A DNA stretch of 64,000 nt, from NCBI GenBank assembly GCA_963920705.1, contig OY987240.1, forward strand, positions 3,416,501 through 3,480,500, read 5' to 3'. Within the stretch, counting starts at the first letter, position 1. Each line of letters starts with the position of its first letter. The stretch comes from Odiellus spinosus. Its lineage: Eukaryota; Arthropoda; Arachnida; Opiliones; Phalangiidae. This document shows, piece after piece, positions 1-14,243 of this stretch. The notes below the pieces were generated by a model, which ran no database searches, was not told the DNA's origin, and saw only the letters and a program-made list of their open reading frames with translations. The translations under genes were made by a program, and so were the position numbers.

Positions 1-1957
1 AATCGAAAAACATCAATCGAAAAACATCAATCGAAAAACATCATTCGAAAAACTTGATTCGAAAAACATCATTCGAAAAACATCATTCGAAAACCATCAT
101 TCGAAAAACATCATTCGAAAAACATCATTCGAAAAATGTCATTCGAAAAACATCATTCGAAAAACATGATTCGAAAAACATCATTCGAAAAACATCATTT
201 GAAAAACATCATTCAAAAAACATCATTCGAAAAACATCATTCGAAAAACATCAATCGAAAAACTTGATTCGAAAAACATCATTCGAAAAACATCATTCGA
301 AAAACATCATTCGAAAAACTTCATTCGAAAAACATCATTCGAAAAACATCATTCGAAAAACATGATTCGAAAAACATCATTCGAAAAACATCATTCGAAA
401 AACATCAATCGAAAAACATCAATCGAAAAACTCGATTCGAAAAACTTGATTCGAAAAACATGATTCGAAAAACATCATTCGAAAAACATCATTCGAAAAA
501 CATCATTCGAAAAACATCATTCGAAAAACATCATTCGAAAAACATCATTCGAAAAACATCATTCGAAAAACATTATTAGAAAAACATCATTCGAAAAACA
601 TCATTCAAAATACATCATTCGAAAAACATCATTCGAAAAACATCATTCAAAAAACATCAATCGAAAAACTTGATTCGAAAAACATCATTCGAAAAACATC
701 ATTCGAAAAACATCATTCGAAAAACCTCATTCGAAAAACATCATTCGAAAAACATCATTCGAAAAACATCATTCGAAAAACATCATTCGAAAAACATGAT
801 TCGAAAAACATCATTCGAAAAACATCAATCGAAAAACCTCATTCGAAAAACATCATTCGAAAAACATCATTCGAAAAACATCATTCGAAAAACATCATTC
901 GAAAAACATCATTCGAAAAACATCATTCGAAAAACATCATTCGAAAATCATCATTCGAAAAACATCATTCGAAAAACATCATTCGAAAAACATCATTCGA
1001 AAAACATCATTCGAAAAACATCATTCGAAAATCATCATTCGAAAAACATCATTCGAAAAACATCATTCGAAAAACATCATTCGAAAAACATCATTCGAAA
1101 AACATCACTCGAAAAACATCATTCGAAAAAAATCAATCGAAAAACTTGATTCGAAAAACTTGATTCGAAAAACATCATTCGAAAAACATGATTCGAAAAA
1201 CATCATTCGAAAAACATCATTCGAAAAACATCAATCGAAAAACATCAATCGAAAAACATCAATCGAAAAACATCATTCGAAAAACATCATTCGAAAATCA
1301 TAATTCGAAAAACATCATTCGAAAAACATCATTCGAAAAACATCATTCGAAAAACATTATTCGAAAAACATCACTCGAAAAACATCATTCCAAAAACATG
1401 ATTCGAAAAACATGATTCGAAAAACATCTTTCGAAAAACATCAATCGAAAAACTTGATTCGAAAAACATCATTCGAAAAACATGATTCGAAAAACATCAT
1501 TCGAAAAACATCATTCGAAAAACATCAATCGAAAAACATCAATCGAAAAACATCAATCGAAAAACATCATTCGAAAAACTTGATTCGAAAAACATCATTC
1601 GAAAAACATCATTCGAAAAACATGATTCGAAAAACATGATTCGAAAAACATCATTCGAAAACCATCATTCGAAAAACCTCATTCGAAAAACATCATTCGA
1701 AAAAATTCATTCTAAAAACATCATTCGAAAAACATCATTCGAAATACATCATTCGAAAAACATTATTCGAAAAACATCATTCGAAATACATCATTCGAAA
1801 AACATTATTCGAAAAACATCATTCGAAAAACACCATTCGAAATACATCATTCGAAAAACATCATTCGAAAAGCATCATTCGAAAAACATCATTCGAAAAA
1901 CATCATTCGAAAAACATCATTCGAAAAACATCATTCGAAAAACATCAATCGAAAAAT
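1..1957 (+). repeat. HOR copy, left-truncated by window edge (C1 lead-in at its end)
   Basis: This segment starts inside a higher-order copy. Near 91-225 it carries the middle-module landmarks AAACCATC, AAATGTC and ATTCAAAA. From about 1188 it has the block D-HH-QQQ-HH-AATCATAATTC, then the block starting at 1412, then the C1 lead-in from 1636 with two AAATAC plus CATTATT pairs. It ends at an altered V landmark, TTTGATTCG, at 1958. All landmark spacings are multiples of 14, so no off-length monomer is present. Confidence 0.8.
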
Positions 1958-3721
1958 TTGATTCGAAAAACATCATTCGAAAAACATCATTCGAAAAACA
2001 TCATTCGAAAAACATCATTCGAAAAACATCATTCGAAAAACATCATTCGAAAAACATCATTCGAAAAACATCATTCGAAAAACATCATTCGAAAAACATC
2101 ATTCGAAAAACATCATTCGAAAAACATCATTCGAAAAACATCATTCGAAAAACATCATTCGAAAAACATCAATCGAAAAACATCAATCGAAAAACTTGAT
2201 TCGAAAAACTTGATTCGAAAAACATCATTCGAAAAACATCATTCGAAAAACATCATTCGAAAAACATCATTCGAAAAACATCATTCGAAAAACATCATTC
2301 GAAAAACATCATTCGAAAAACATCATTCGAAAAACATCATTCGAAAATCATCATTCGAAAAACATCATTCGAAAAACATCATTCGAAAAACATGATTCGA
2401 AAAACATCACTCGAAAAACATCATTCGAAAAACATCATTCGAAAAACATGATTCGAAAAACATCATTCGAAAAACATCAATCGAAAAACTTGATTGGAAA
2501 AACTTGATTCGAAAAACATCATTCGAAAAACATGATTCGAAAAACATCATTCGAAAAACATCATTCGAAAAACATCAATCGAAAAACATCAATCGAAAAA
2601 CATCAATCGAAAAACATCATTCGAAAAACTTGATTCGAAAAACATCATTCGAAAAACATCATTCGAAAAACATCATTCGAAAACCATCATTCGAAAAACA
2701 TCATTCGAAAAACATCATTCGAAAATCATCATTCGAAAAACATCATTCGAAAAACATCATTCGAAAAACATCATTCGAAAAACATCATTCGAAAAACATC
2801 ATTCGAAAATCATCATTCGAAAAACATCATTCGAAAAACATCATTCGAAAAACATGATTCGAAAAACATGATTCGAAAAACATCACTCGAAAAACATCAT
2901 TCGAAAAAAATCAATCGAAAAACTTGATTCGAAAAACTTGATTCGAAAAACATCATTCGAAAAACATGATTCGAAAAACATCATTCGAAAAACATCATTC
3001 GAAAAACATCAATCGAAAAACATCAATCGAAAAACATCAATCGAAAAACATCATTCGAAAAACATCATTCGAAAATCATAATTCGAAAAACATCATTCGA
3101 AAAACATCATTCGAAAAACATCATTCGAAAAACATTATTCGAAAAACATCACTCGAAAAACATCATTCCAAAAACATGATTCGAAAAACATGATTCGAAA
3201 AACATCTTTCGAAAAACATCAATCGAAAAACTTGATTCGAAAAACATCATTCGAAAAACATGATTCGAAAAACATCATTCGAAAAACATCATTCGAAAAA
3301 CATCAATCGAAAAACATCAATCGAAAAACATCAATCGAAAAACATCATTCGAAAAACTTGATTCGAAAAACATCATTCGAAAAACATCATTCGAAAAACA
3401 TGATTCGAAAAACATGATTCGAAAAACATCATTCGAAAACCATCATTCGAAAAACCTCATTCGAAAAACATCATTCGAAAAAATTCATTCTAAAAACATC
3501 ATTCGAAAAACATCATTCGAAATACATCATTCGAAAAACATTATTCGAAAAACATCATTCGAAATACATCATTCGAAAAACATTATTCGAAAAACATCAT
3601 TCGAAAAACACCATTCGAAATACATCATTCGAAAAACATCATTCGAAAAGCATCATTCGAAAAACATCATTCGAAAAACATCATTCGAAAAACATCATTC
3701 GAAAAACATCAATCGAAAAAT
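1958..3721 (+). repeat. HOR copy, 1,764 bp, C1 type
   Basis: Bounded by the altered V landmark at 1958 and the first exact TTTGGTTCG (TTG at 3722). The length is 126 x 14, in perfect phase. It contains the landmark block from 2504 (AAACCATC, AAATCATC), the 2966 and 3190 blocks, and a C1 lead-in from 3414. The part from about 2165 onward is repeated 4,841 bp downstream. Confidence 0.8.
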
Positions 3722-6098
3722 TTGGTTCGAAAAACATCATTCGAAAAACATCATTCGAAAAACATCATTCGAAAAACATCATTCGAAAAACATCATTCGA
3801 AAAACATCATTCGAAAAACATCATTCGAAAAACATCATTCGAAAAACATCATTCGAAAAACATCATTCGAAAAACATCATTCGAAAAACATCATTCGAAA
3901 AACATCATTCGAAAAACATCAATCGAAAAACATCAATCGAAAAACTTGATTCGAAAAACTTGATTCGAAAAACATCATTCGAAAAACATCATTCGAAAAA
4001 CATCATTCGAAAAACATCATTCGAAAAACATCATTCGAAAAACATCATTCGAAAAACATCATTCGAAAAACATCATTCGAAAAACATCATTCGAAAAACA
4101 TCATTCGAAAATCATCATTCGAAAAACATCATTCGAAAAACATCATTCGAAAAACATCATTCGAAAAACATCATTCGAAAAACATCAATCGAAAAACATC
4201 AATCGAAAAACATCAATCGAAAAACATCATTCGAAAAACTTGATTCGAAAAACATCATTCGAAAAACATCATTCGAAAAACATCATTCGAAAACCATCAT
4301 TCGAAAAACATCATTCGAAAAACATCATTCGAAAAATGTCATTCGAAAAACATCATTCGAAAAACATGATTCGAAAAACATCATTCGAAAAACATCATTC
4401 GAAAAACATCATTCAAAAAACATCATTCGAAAAACATCATTCGAAAAACATCATTCGAAAAACATCAATCGAAAAACTTGATTCGAAAAACATCATTCGA
4501 AAAACATCATTCGAAAAACATCATTCGAAAAACATCATTCGAAAAACTTCATTCGAAAAACATCATTCGAAAAACATCATTCGAAAAACATGATTCGAAA
4601 AACATCATTCGAAAAACATCATTCGAAAAACATCAATCGAAAAACATCAATCGAAAAACTTGATTCAAAAAAATTGATTCGAAAACCATGATTCGAAAAA
4701 CATCATTCGAAAAACATCATTCGAAAAACATGATTCGAAAAACATGATTCGAAAAACATCATTCGAAAAACATCAATCGAAAAACATCAATCGAAAAACA
4801 TCATTCGAAAAACATCAATCGAAAAACTTGATTGGAAAAACTTGATTCGAAAAACATCATTCGAAAAACATGATTCGAAAAACATGATTCGAAAAACTTG
4901 ATTCGAAAAACATGATTCGAAAAACATCATTCGAAAAACATGATTCGAAAAACATCATTCGAAAAACATCATTCGAAAAACATCATTCAAAAAAGATCAT
5001 TCGAAAAACATCATTCGAAAAACATCATTCGAAAATCATCATTCGAAAAACATCATTCGAAAAACATCTTTCGAAAAACATCATTCGAAAAACATGATTC
5101 GAAAAACATCATTCGAAAAACATCATTCGAAAAACATGATTCGAAAAACATGATTCGAAAAACATCATTCGAAAAACATCAATCGAAAAACATCAATCGA
5201 AAAACATCATTCGAAAAACATTTTTCGAAAAACATCATTCGAAAAACATCATTCGAAAAACATCATTCGAAAAACATTATAAGAAAAACATAATTCGAAA
5301 AACATCATTCGAAAAACATCATTCGAAAAACATCATTCGAAAAACATCAATCGAAAAACTTGATTCGAAAAACATCATTCGAAAAACATGATTCGAAAAA
5401 CATCATTCGAAAAACATCATTCGAAAAACATCATTCGAAAAACATCATTCGAAAAACATTATAAGAAAAAAATAATTCGAAAAACATCATTCGAAAAACA
5501 TCATTCGAAAAACATCTTTCGAAAAACATCAATCGAAAAACTTGATTCGAAAAACATCATTCGAAAAACATGATTCGAAAAACATCATTCGAAAAACATC
5601 ATTCGAAAAACATCAATCGAAAAACATCAATCGAAAAACATCAATCGAAAAACATCATTCGAAAAACTTGATTCGAAAAACATCATTCGAAAAACATCAT
5701 TCGAAAAACATGATTCGAAAAACATGATTCGAAAAACATCATTCGAAAACCATCATTCGAAAAACCTCATTCGAAAAACATCATTCGAAAAAATTCATTC
5801 TAAAAACATCATTCGAAAAACATCATTCGAAATACATCATTCGAAAAACATTATTCGAAAAACATGATTCGAAAAACATCATTCGAAAAACATCATTCGA
5901 AAAACATTCGAAAAACATCATTCGAAAAACATCATTCGAAAAACATCATTCTAAAAATATCATTCGAAAAACATCATTCGAAAAACACCATTCGAAATAC
6001 ATCATTCGAAAAACATCATTCGAAAAGCATCATTCGAAAAACATTATTCGAAAAACATCATTCGAAAAACATCATTCGAAAAACATCAATCGAAAAAT
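3722..6098 (+). repeat. HOR copy, 2,377 bp, C2 type
   Basis: The V landmark is followed by 13 consensus monomers and QQLL, then the AAATGTC module, the AGATC module (GATC at 4995), the CATTATAAG modules near 5280 and 5460, and a C2 lead-in with the 11-bp monomer at 5906. The length equals 169 x 14 + 11. It is the left member of the 4.8-kb duplication, matching 8563-10911 with two one-monomer losses in the other copy. Confidence 0.8.
5906..5916 (+). repeat. 11-bp monomer (first of 20 in the C2 lead-in)
   Basis: ATTCGAAAAAC without the usual ATC, so the array phase shifts by 3 bp. The same shortened monomer in the same context begins at 10719, 16610, 18665, 22484, 25152, 27906, 30969, 33066, 33777, 36756, 39371, 41146, 43537, 46767, 49353, 50778, 53673, 55378 and 57852. 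Confidence 0.85.
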
Positions 6099-8562
6099 TT
6101 GGTTCGAAAAACATCATTCGAAAAACATCATTCGAAAAACATCATTCGAAAAACATCATTCGAAAAACATCATTCGAAAAACATCATTCGAAAAACATCA
6201 TTCGAAAAACATCATTCGAAAAACATCATTCGAAAAACATCATTCGAAAAACATCATTCGAAAAACATCATTCGAAAAACATCAATCGAAAAACATCAAT
6301 CGAAAAACTTGATTCGAAAAACTTGATTCGAAAAACATCATTCGAAAAACATCATTCGAAAAACATGATTCGAAAAACATCATTCGAAAAACATCATTCG
6401 AAAAACATCATTCGAAAAACATCATTCGAAAAACATCATTCGAAAAACATCATTCAAAAAACATCATTCGAAAAACATCATTCGAAAAACATCATTCGAA
6501 AAACATCAATCGAAAAACATCATTCGAAAAACATGATTCGAAAAACATCATTCGAAAAACATCAATCGAAAAACCTCATTCGAAAAACATCATTCGAAAA
6601 ACATCATTCGAAAAACATCATTCGAAAAACATCATTCGAAAAACATCATTCGAAAAACATCATTCGAAAATCATCATTCGAAAAACATCATTCGAAAAAC
6701 ATCATTCGAAAAACATCATTCGAAAAACATCATTCGAAAAACATCATTCGAAAATCATCATTCGAAAAACATCATTCGAAAAACATCATTCGAAAAACAT
6801 CATTCGAAAAACATGATTCGAAAAACATCACTCGAAAAACATCATTCGAAAAAAATCAATCGAAAAACTTGATTCGAAAAACTTGATTCGAAAAACATCA
6901 TTCGAAAAACATGATTCGAAAAACATCATTCGAAAAACATCATTCGAAAAACATCAATCGAAAAACATCAATCGAAAAGCATCAATCGAAAAACATCATT
7001 CGAAAAACATCAATCGAAAAACATCAATCGAAAAACTTGATTCGAAAAACTTGATTCGAAAAACATCATTCGAAAAACATCATTCGAAAAACATCATTCG
7101 AAAAACATCATTCGAAAAACATCATTCGAAAAACATCATTCGAAAAACATCATTCGAAAAACATCATTCGAAAAACATCATTCGAAAATCATCATTCGAA
7201 AAACATCATTCGAAAAACATCATTCGAAAAACATGATTCGAAAAACATCACTCGAAAAACATCATTCGAAAAACATCATTCGAAAAACATGATTCGAAAA
7301 ACATCATTCGAAAAACATCAATCGAAAAACTTGATTGGAAAAACTTGATTCGAAAAACATCATTCGAAAAACATGATTCGAAAAACATCATTCGAAAAAC
7401 ATCATTCGAAAAACATCAATCGAAAAACATCAATCGAAAAACATCAATCGAAAAACATCATTCGAAAAACTTGATTCGAAAAACATCATTCGAAAAACAT
7501 CATTCGAAAAACATCATTCGAAAACCATCATTCGAAAAACATCATTCGAAAAACATCATTCGAAAATCATCATTCGAAAAACATCATTCGAAAAACATCA
7601 TTCGAAAAACATCATTCGAAAAACATCATTCGAAAAACATCATTCGAAAATCATCATTCGAAAAACATCATTCGAAAAACATCATTCGAAAAACATGATT
7701 CGAAAAACATGATTCGAAAAACATCACTCGAAAAACATCATTCGAAAAAAATCAATCGAAAAACTTGATTCGAAAAACTTGATTCGAAAAACATCATTCG
7801 AAAAACATGATTCGAAAAACATCATTCGAAAAACATCATTCGAAAAACATCAATCGAAAAACATCAATCGAAAAACATCAATCGAAAAACATCATTCGAA
7901 AAACATCATTCGAAAATCATAATTCGAAAAACATCATTCGAAAAACATCATTCGAAAAACATCATTCGAAAAACATTATTCGAAAAACATCACTCGAAAA
8001 ACATCATTCCAAAAACATGATTCGAAAAACATGATTCGAAAAACATCTTTCGAAAAACATCAATCGAAAAACTTGATTCGAAAAACATCATTCGAAAAAC
8101 ATGATTCGAAAAACATCATTCGAAAAACATCATTCGAAAAACATCAATCGAAAAACATCAATCGAAAAACATCAATCGAAAAACATCATTCGAAAAACTT
8201 GATTCGAAAAACATCATTCGAAAAACATCATTCGAAAAACATGATTCGAAAAACATGATTCGAAAAACATCATTCGAAAACCATCATTCGAAAAACCTCA
8301 TTCGAAAAACATCATTCGAAAAAATTCATTCTAAAAACATCATTCGAAAAACATCATTCGAAATACATCATTCGAAAAACATTATTCGAAAAACATCATT
8401 CGAAATACATCATTCGAAAAACATTATTCGAAAAACATCATTCGAAAAACACCATTCGAAATACATCATTCGAAAAACATCATTCGAAAAGCATCATTCG
8501 AAAAACATCATTCGAAAAACATCATTCGAAAAACATCATTCGAAAAACATCAATCGAAAAAT
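6099..8562 (+). repeat. HOR copy, 2,464 bp, C1 type
   Basis: The run after V is 12 consensus monomers. The copy includes a Q monomer preceded by AAAAGC at about 6979, shared only with the position 4,827 bp downstream. At about 7005 the order jumps back to QQLL, which I read as the junction of the 4.84-kb tandem duplication. The lead-in from 8255 is C1, with no 11-bp monomer. The length is 176 x 14. Confidence 0.8.
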
Positions 8563-10911
8563 TTGGTTCGAAAAACATCATTCGAAAAACATCATTCGAA
8601 AAACATCATTCGAAAAACATCATTCGAAAAACATCATTCGAAAAACATCATTCGAAAAACATCATTCGAAAAACATCATTCGAAAAACATCATTCGAAAA
8701 ACATCATTCGAAAAACATCATTCGAAAAACATCATTCGAAAAACATCAATCGAAAAACATCAATCGAAAAACTTGATTCGAAAAACTTGATTCGAAAAAC
8801 ATCATTCGAAAAACATCATTCGAAAAACATCATTCGAAAAACATCATTCGAAAAACATCATTCGAAAAACATCATTCGAAAAACATCATTCGAAAAACAT
8901 CATTCGAAAAACATCATTCGAAAAACATCATTCGAAAATCATCATTCGAAAAACATCATTCGAAAAACATCATTCGAAAAACATCATTCGAAAAACATCA
9001 TTCGAAAAACATCAATCGAAAAACATCAATCGAAAAACATCAATCGAAAAACATCATTCGAAAAACTTGATTCGAAAAACATCATTCGAAAAACATCATT
9101 CGAAAAACATCATTCGAAAACCATCATTCGAAAAACATCATTCGAAAAACATCATTCGAAAAATGTCATTCGAAAAACATCATTCGAAAAACATGATTCG
9201 AAAAACATCATTCGAAAAACATCATTCGAAAAACATCATTCAAAAAACATCATTCGAAAAACATCATTCGAAAAACATCATTCGAAAAACATCAATCGAA
9301 AAACTTGATTCGAAAAACATCATTCGAAAAACATCATTCGAAAAACATCATTCGAAAAACATCATTCGAAAAACTTCATTCGAAAAACATCATTCGAAAA
9401 ACATCATTCGAAAAACATGATTCGAAAAACATCATTCGAAAAACATCATTCGAAAAACATCAATCGAAAAACATCAATCGAAAAACTTGATTCAAAAAAA
9501 TTGATTCGAAAACCATGATTCGAAAAACATCATTCGAAAAACATCATTCGAAAAACATGATTCGAAAAACATGATTCGAAAAACATCATTCGAAAAACAT
9601 CAATCGAAAAACATCAATCGAAAAACATCATTCGAAAAACATCAATCGAAAAACTTGATTGGAAAAACTTGATTCGAAAAACATCATTCGAAAAACATGA
9701 TTCGAAAAACATGATTCGAAAAACTTGATTCGAAAAACATGATTCGAAAAACATCATTCGAAAAACATGATTCGAAAAACATCATTCGAAAAACATCATT
9801 CGAAAAACATCATTCAAAAAAGATCATTCGAAAAACATCATTCGAAAAACATCATTCGAAAATCATCATTCGAAAAACATCATTCGAAAAACATCATTCG
9901 AAAAACATCATTCGAAAAACATGATTCGAAAAACATCATTCGAAAAACATGATTCGAAAAACATGATTCGAAAAACATCATTCGAAAAACATCAATCGAA
10001 AAACATCAATCGAAAAACATCATTCGAAAAACATTTTTCGAAAAACATCATTCGAAAAACATCATTCGAAAAACATCATTCGAAAAACATTATAAGAAAA
10101 ACATAATTCGAAAAACATCATTCGAAAAACATCATTCGAAAAACATCATTCGAAAAACATCAATCGAAAAACTTGATTCGAAAAACATCATTCGAAAAAC
10201 ATGATTCGAAAAACATCATTCGAAAAACATCATTCGAAAAACATCATTCGAAAAACATCATTCGAAAAACATTATAAGAAAAAAATAATTCGAAAAACAT
10301 CATTCGAAAAACATCATTCGAAAAACATCTTTCGAAAAACATCAATCGAAAAACTTGATTCGAAAAACATCATTCGAAAAACATGATTCGAAAAACATCA
10401 TTCGAAAAACATCATTCGAAAAACATCAATCGAAAAACATCAATCGAAAAACATCAATCGAAAAACATCATTCGAAAAACTTGATTCGAAAAACATCATT
10501 CGAAAAACATCATTCGAAAAACATGATTCGAAAAACATGATTCGAAAAACATCATTCGAAAACCATCATTCGAAAAACCTCATTCGAAAAACATCATTCG
10601 AAAAAATTCATTCTAAAAACATCATTCGAAAAACATCATTCGAAATACATCATTCGAAAAACATTATTCGAAAAACATGATTCGAAAAACATCATTCGAA
10701 AAACATCATTCGAAAAACATTCGAAAAACATCATTCGAAAAACATCATTCGAAAAACATCATTCTAAAAATATCATTCGAAAAACATCATTCGAAAAACA
10801 CCATTCGAAATACATCATTCGAAAAACATCATTCGAAAAGCATCATTCGAAAAACATTATTCGAAAAACATCATTCGAAAAACATCATTCGAAAAACATC
10901 AATCGAAAAAT
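8563..10911 (+). repeat. HOR copy, 2,349 bp, C2 type
   Basis: This has the same module order as 3722-6098: 12 consensus monomers after V, the AGATC site at 9822, CATTATAAG units near 10090 and 10270, and the 11-bp monomer at 10719. The length is 167 x 14 + 11. It differs from its partner by two missing monomers and a few substitutions, for example consensus instead of CATCTTTCG near 9890. Confidence 0.8.
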
Positions 10912-12493
10912 TTGGTTCGAAAAACATCATTCGAAAAACATCATTCGAAAAACATCATTCGAAAAACATCATTCGAAAAACATCATTCGAAAAACATCAT
11001 TCGAAAAACATCATTCGAAAAACATCATTCGAAAAACATCATTCGAAAAACATCATTCGAAAAACATCATTCGAAAAACATCATTCGAAAAACATCAATC
11101 GAAAAACATCAATCGAAAAACTTGATTCGAAAAACTTGATTCGAAAAACATCATTCGAAAAACATCATTCGAAAAACATGATTCGAAAAACATCATTCGA
11201 AAAACATCATTCGAAAAACATCATTCGAAAAACATCATTCGAAAAACATCATTCGAAAAACATCATTCGAAAAACATCATTCAAAAAACATCATTCGAAA
11301 AACATCATTCGAAAAACATCATTCGAAAAACATCAATCGAAAAACATCATTCGAAAAACATGATTCGAAAAACATCATTCGAAAAACATCAATCGAAAAA
11401 CCTCATTCGAAAAACATCATTCGAAAAACATCATTCGAAAAACATCATTCGAAAAACATCATTCGAAAAACATCATTCGAAAAACATCATTCGAAAATCA
11501 TCATTCGAAAAACATCATTCGAAAAACATCATTCGAAAAACATCATTCGAAAAACATCATTCGAAAAACATCATTCGAAAATCATCATTCGAAAAACATC
11601 ATTCGAAAAACATCATTCGAAAAACATCATTCGAAAAACATGATTCGAAAAACATCACTCGAAAAACATCATTCGAAAAAAATCAATCGAAAAACTTGAT
11701 TCGAAAAACTTGATTCGAAAAACATCATTCGAAAAACATGATTCGAAAAACATCATTCGAAAAACATCATTCGAAAAACATCAATCGAAAAACATCAATC
11801 GAAAAGCATCAATCGAAAAACATCATTCGAAAAACATCATTCGAAAATCATAATTCGAAAAACATCATTCGAAAAACATCATTCGAAAAACATCATTCGA
11901 AAAACATTATTCGAAAAACATCACTCGAAAAACATCATTCCAAAAACATGATTCGAAAAACATGATTCGAAAAACATCTTTCGAAAAACATCAATCGAAA
12001 AACTTGATTCGAAAAACATCATTCGAAAAACATGATTCGAAAAACATCATTCGAAAAACATCATTCGAAAAACATCAATCGAAAAACATCAATCGAAAAA
12101 CATCAATCGAAAAACATCATTCGAAAAACTTGATTCGAAAAACATCATTCGAAAAACATCATTCGAAAAACATGATTCGAAAAACATGATTCGAAAAACA
12201 TCATTCGAAAACCATCATTCGAAAAACCTCATTCGAAAAACATCATTCGAAAAAATTCATTCTAAAAACATCATTCGAAAAACATCATTCGAAATACATC
12301 ATTCGAAAAACATTATTCGAAAAACATCATTCGAAATACATCATTCGAAAAACATTATTCGAAAAACATCATTCGAAAAACACCATTCGAAATACATCAT
12401 TCGAAAAACATCATTCGAAAAGCATCATTCGAAAAACATCATTCGAAAAACATCATTCGAAAAACATCATTCGAAAAACATCAATCGAAAAAT
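10912..12493 (+). repeat. HOR copy, 1,582 bp, C1 type
   Basis: A shortened copy, 113 x 14 bp. The 12-monomer V run is followed by QQLL, the ATTCAAAA unit near 11280, two AAATCATC units, the AAAAGC-marked Q block near 11800, the 11962 block and a C1 lead-in from 12186. The AGATC and CATTATAAG modules are missing. Confidence 0.8.
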
Positions 12494-14243
12494 TTGGTTC
12501 GAAAAACATCATTCGAAAAACATCATTCGAAAAACATCATTCGAAAAACATCATTCGAAAAACATCATTCGAAAAACATCATTCGAAAAACATCATTCGA
12601 AAAACATCATTCGAAAAACATCATTCGAAAAACATCATTCGAAAAACATCATTCGAAAAACATCATTCGAAAAACATCATTCGAAAAACATCAATCGAAA
12701 AACATCAATCGAAAAACTTGATTCGAAAAACTTGATTCGAAAAACATCATTCGAAAAACATCATTCGAAAAACATCATTCGAAAAACATCATTCGAAAAA
12801 CATCATTCGAAAAACATCATTCGAAAAACATCATTCGAAAAACATCATTCGAAAAACATCATTCGAAAATCATCATTCGAAAAACATCATTCGAAAAACT
12901 TCATTCGAAAAACATGATTCGAAAAACATCACTCGAAAAACATCATTCGAAAAACATCATTCGAAAAACATGATTCGAAAAACATCATTCGAAAAACATC
13001 AATCGAAAAACTTGATTGGAAAAACTTGATTCGAAAAACATCATTCGAAAAACATGATTCGAAAAACATAATTCGAAAAACATCATTCGAAAAACATCAA
13101 TCGAAAAACATCAATCGAAAAACATCAATCGAAAAACATCATTCGAAAAACTTGATTCGAAAAACATCATTCGAAAAACATCATTCGAAAAACATCATTC
13201 GAAAACCATCATTCGAAAAACATCATTCGAAAAACATCATTCGAAAATCATCATTCGAAAAACATCATTCGAAAAACATCATTCGAAAAACATCATTCGA
13301 AAAACATCATTCGAAAAACATCATTCGAAAATCATCATTCGAAAAACATCATTCGAAAAACATCATTCGAAAAACATCATTCGAAAAACATGATTCGAAA
13401 AACATCACTCGAAAAACATCATTCGAAAAAAATCAATCGAAAAACTTGATTCGAAAAACTTGATTCGAAAAACATCATTCGAAAAACATGATTCGAAAAA
13501 CATCATTCGAAAAACATCATTCGAAAAACATCAATCGAAAAACATCAATCGAAAAACATCAATCGAAAAACATCATTCGAAAAACATCATTCGAAAATCA
13601 TAATTCGAAAAACATCATTCGAAAAACATCATTCGAAAAACATCATTCGAAAAACATTATTCGAAAAACATCACTCGAAAAACATCATTCCAAAAACATG
13701 ATTCGAAAAACATGATTCGAAAAACATCTTTCGAAAAACATCAATCGAAAAACTTGATTCGAAAAACATCATTCGAAAAACATGATTCGAAAAACATCAT
13801 TCGAAAAACATCATTCGAAAAACATCAATCGAAAAACATCAATCGAAAAACATCAATCGAAAAACATCATTCGAAAAACTTGATTCGAAAAACATCATTC
13901 GAAAAACATCATTCGAAAAACATGATTCGAAAAACATGATTCGAAAAACATCATTCGAAAACCATCATTCGAAAAACCTCATTCGAAAAACATCATTCGA
14001 AAAAATTCATTCTAAAAACATCATTCGAAAAACATCATTCGAAATACATCATTCGAAAAACATTATTCGAAAAACATCATTCGAAATACATCATTCGAAA
14101 AACATTATTCGAAAAACATCATTCGAAAAACACCATTCGAAATACATCATTCGAAAAACATCATTCGAAAAGCATCATTCGAAAAACATCATTCGAAAAA
14201 CATCATTCGAAAAACATCATTCGAAAAACATCAATCGAAAAAT
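12494..14243 (+). repeat. HOR copy, 1,750 bp, C1 type
   Basis: Length 125 x 14. The V run is 13 monomers, and the downstream order is nearly the same as 1958-3721, with the 13488, 13712 and 13936 blocks. This is the last copy with a C1 lead-in; all later long lead-ins are C2. Confidence 0.8.

Larger units (their letters stand above)
2165..11830 (+). repeat. Tandem duplication, period about 4,841 bp
   Basis: Copy 1 runs from about 2165 to 7005 and copy 2 from there to about 11830. Landmarks pair at 4,841 bp (2504/7345, 2966/7807, 3722/8563), then 4,827 bp (4240/9067, 4995/9822), then 4,813 bp (5388/10201, 5906/10719), then 4,827 bp again (AAAAGC at 6979/11806). The steps of 14 are single monomers gained or lost. 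The ends are approximate because monomers are alike. Confidence 0.8.

Noticed and set aside
3414-4481. 355-residue open frame, the longest in the window
   Set aside because: It is only the satellite read in frame: a 14-residue repeat (IRKTSFEKHHSKNI with variants) that starts at a D monomer and ends at another variant. The same peptide appears in all three forward frames across the array, and copy lengths change freely.
5280-5300. TATA-like CATTATAAG as a promoter
   Set aside because: It recurs as an inherited monomer variant in the same HOR position many times, with no gene or initiator context downstream.
5864-6886. 340-residue open frame crossing the 11-bp monomer
   Set aside because: The shortened monomer changes the phase of the repeat, but the frame stays open because all forward frames are stop-free. 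No domain, signal peptide or non-repetitive residue stretch is present.
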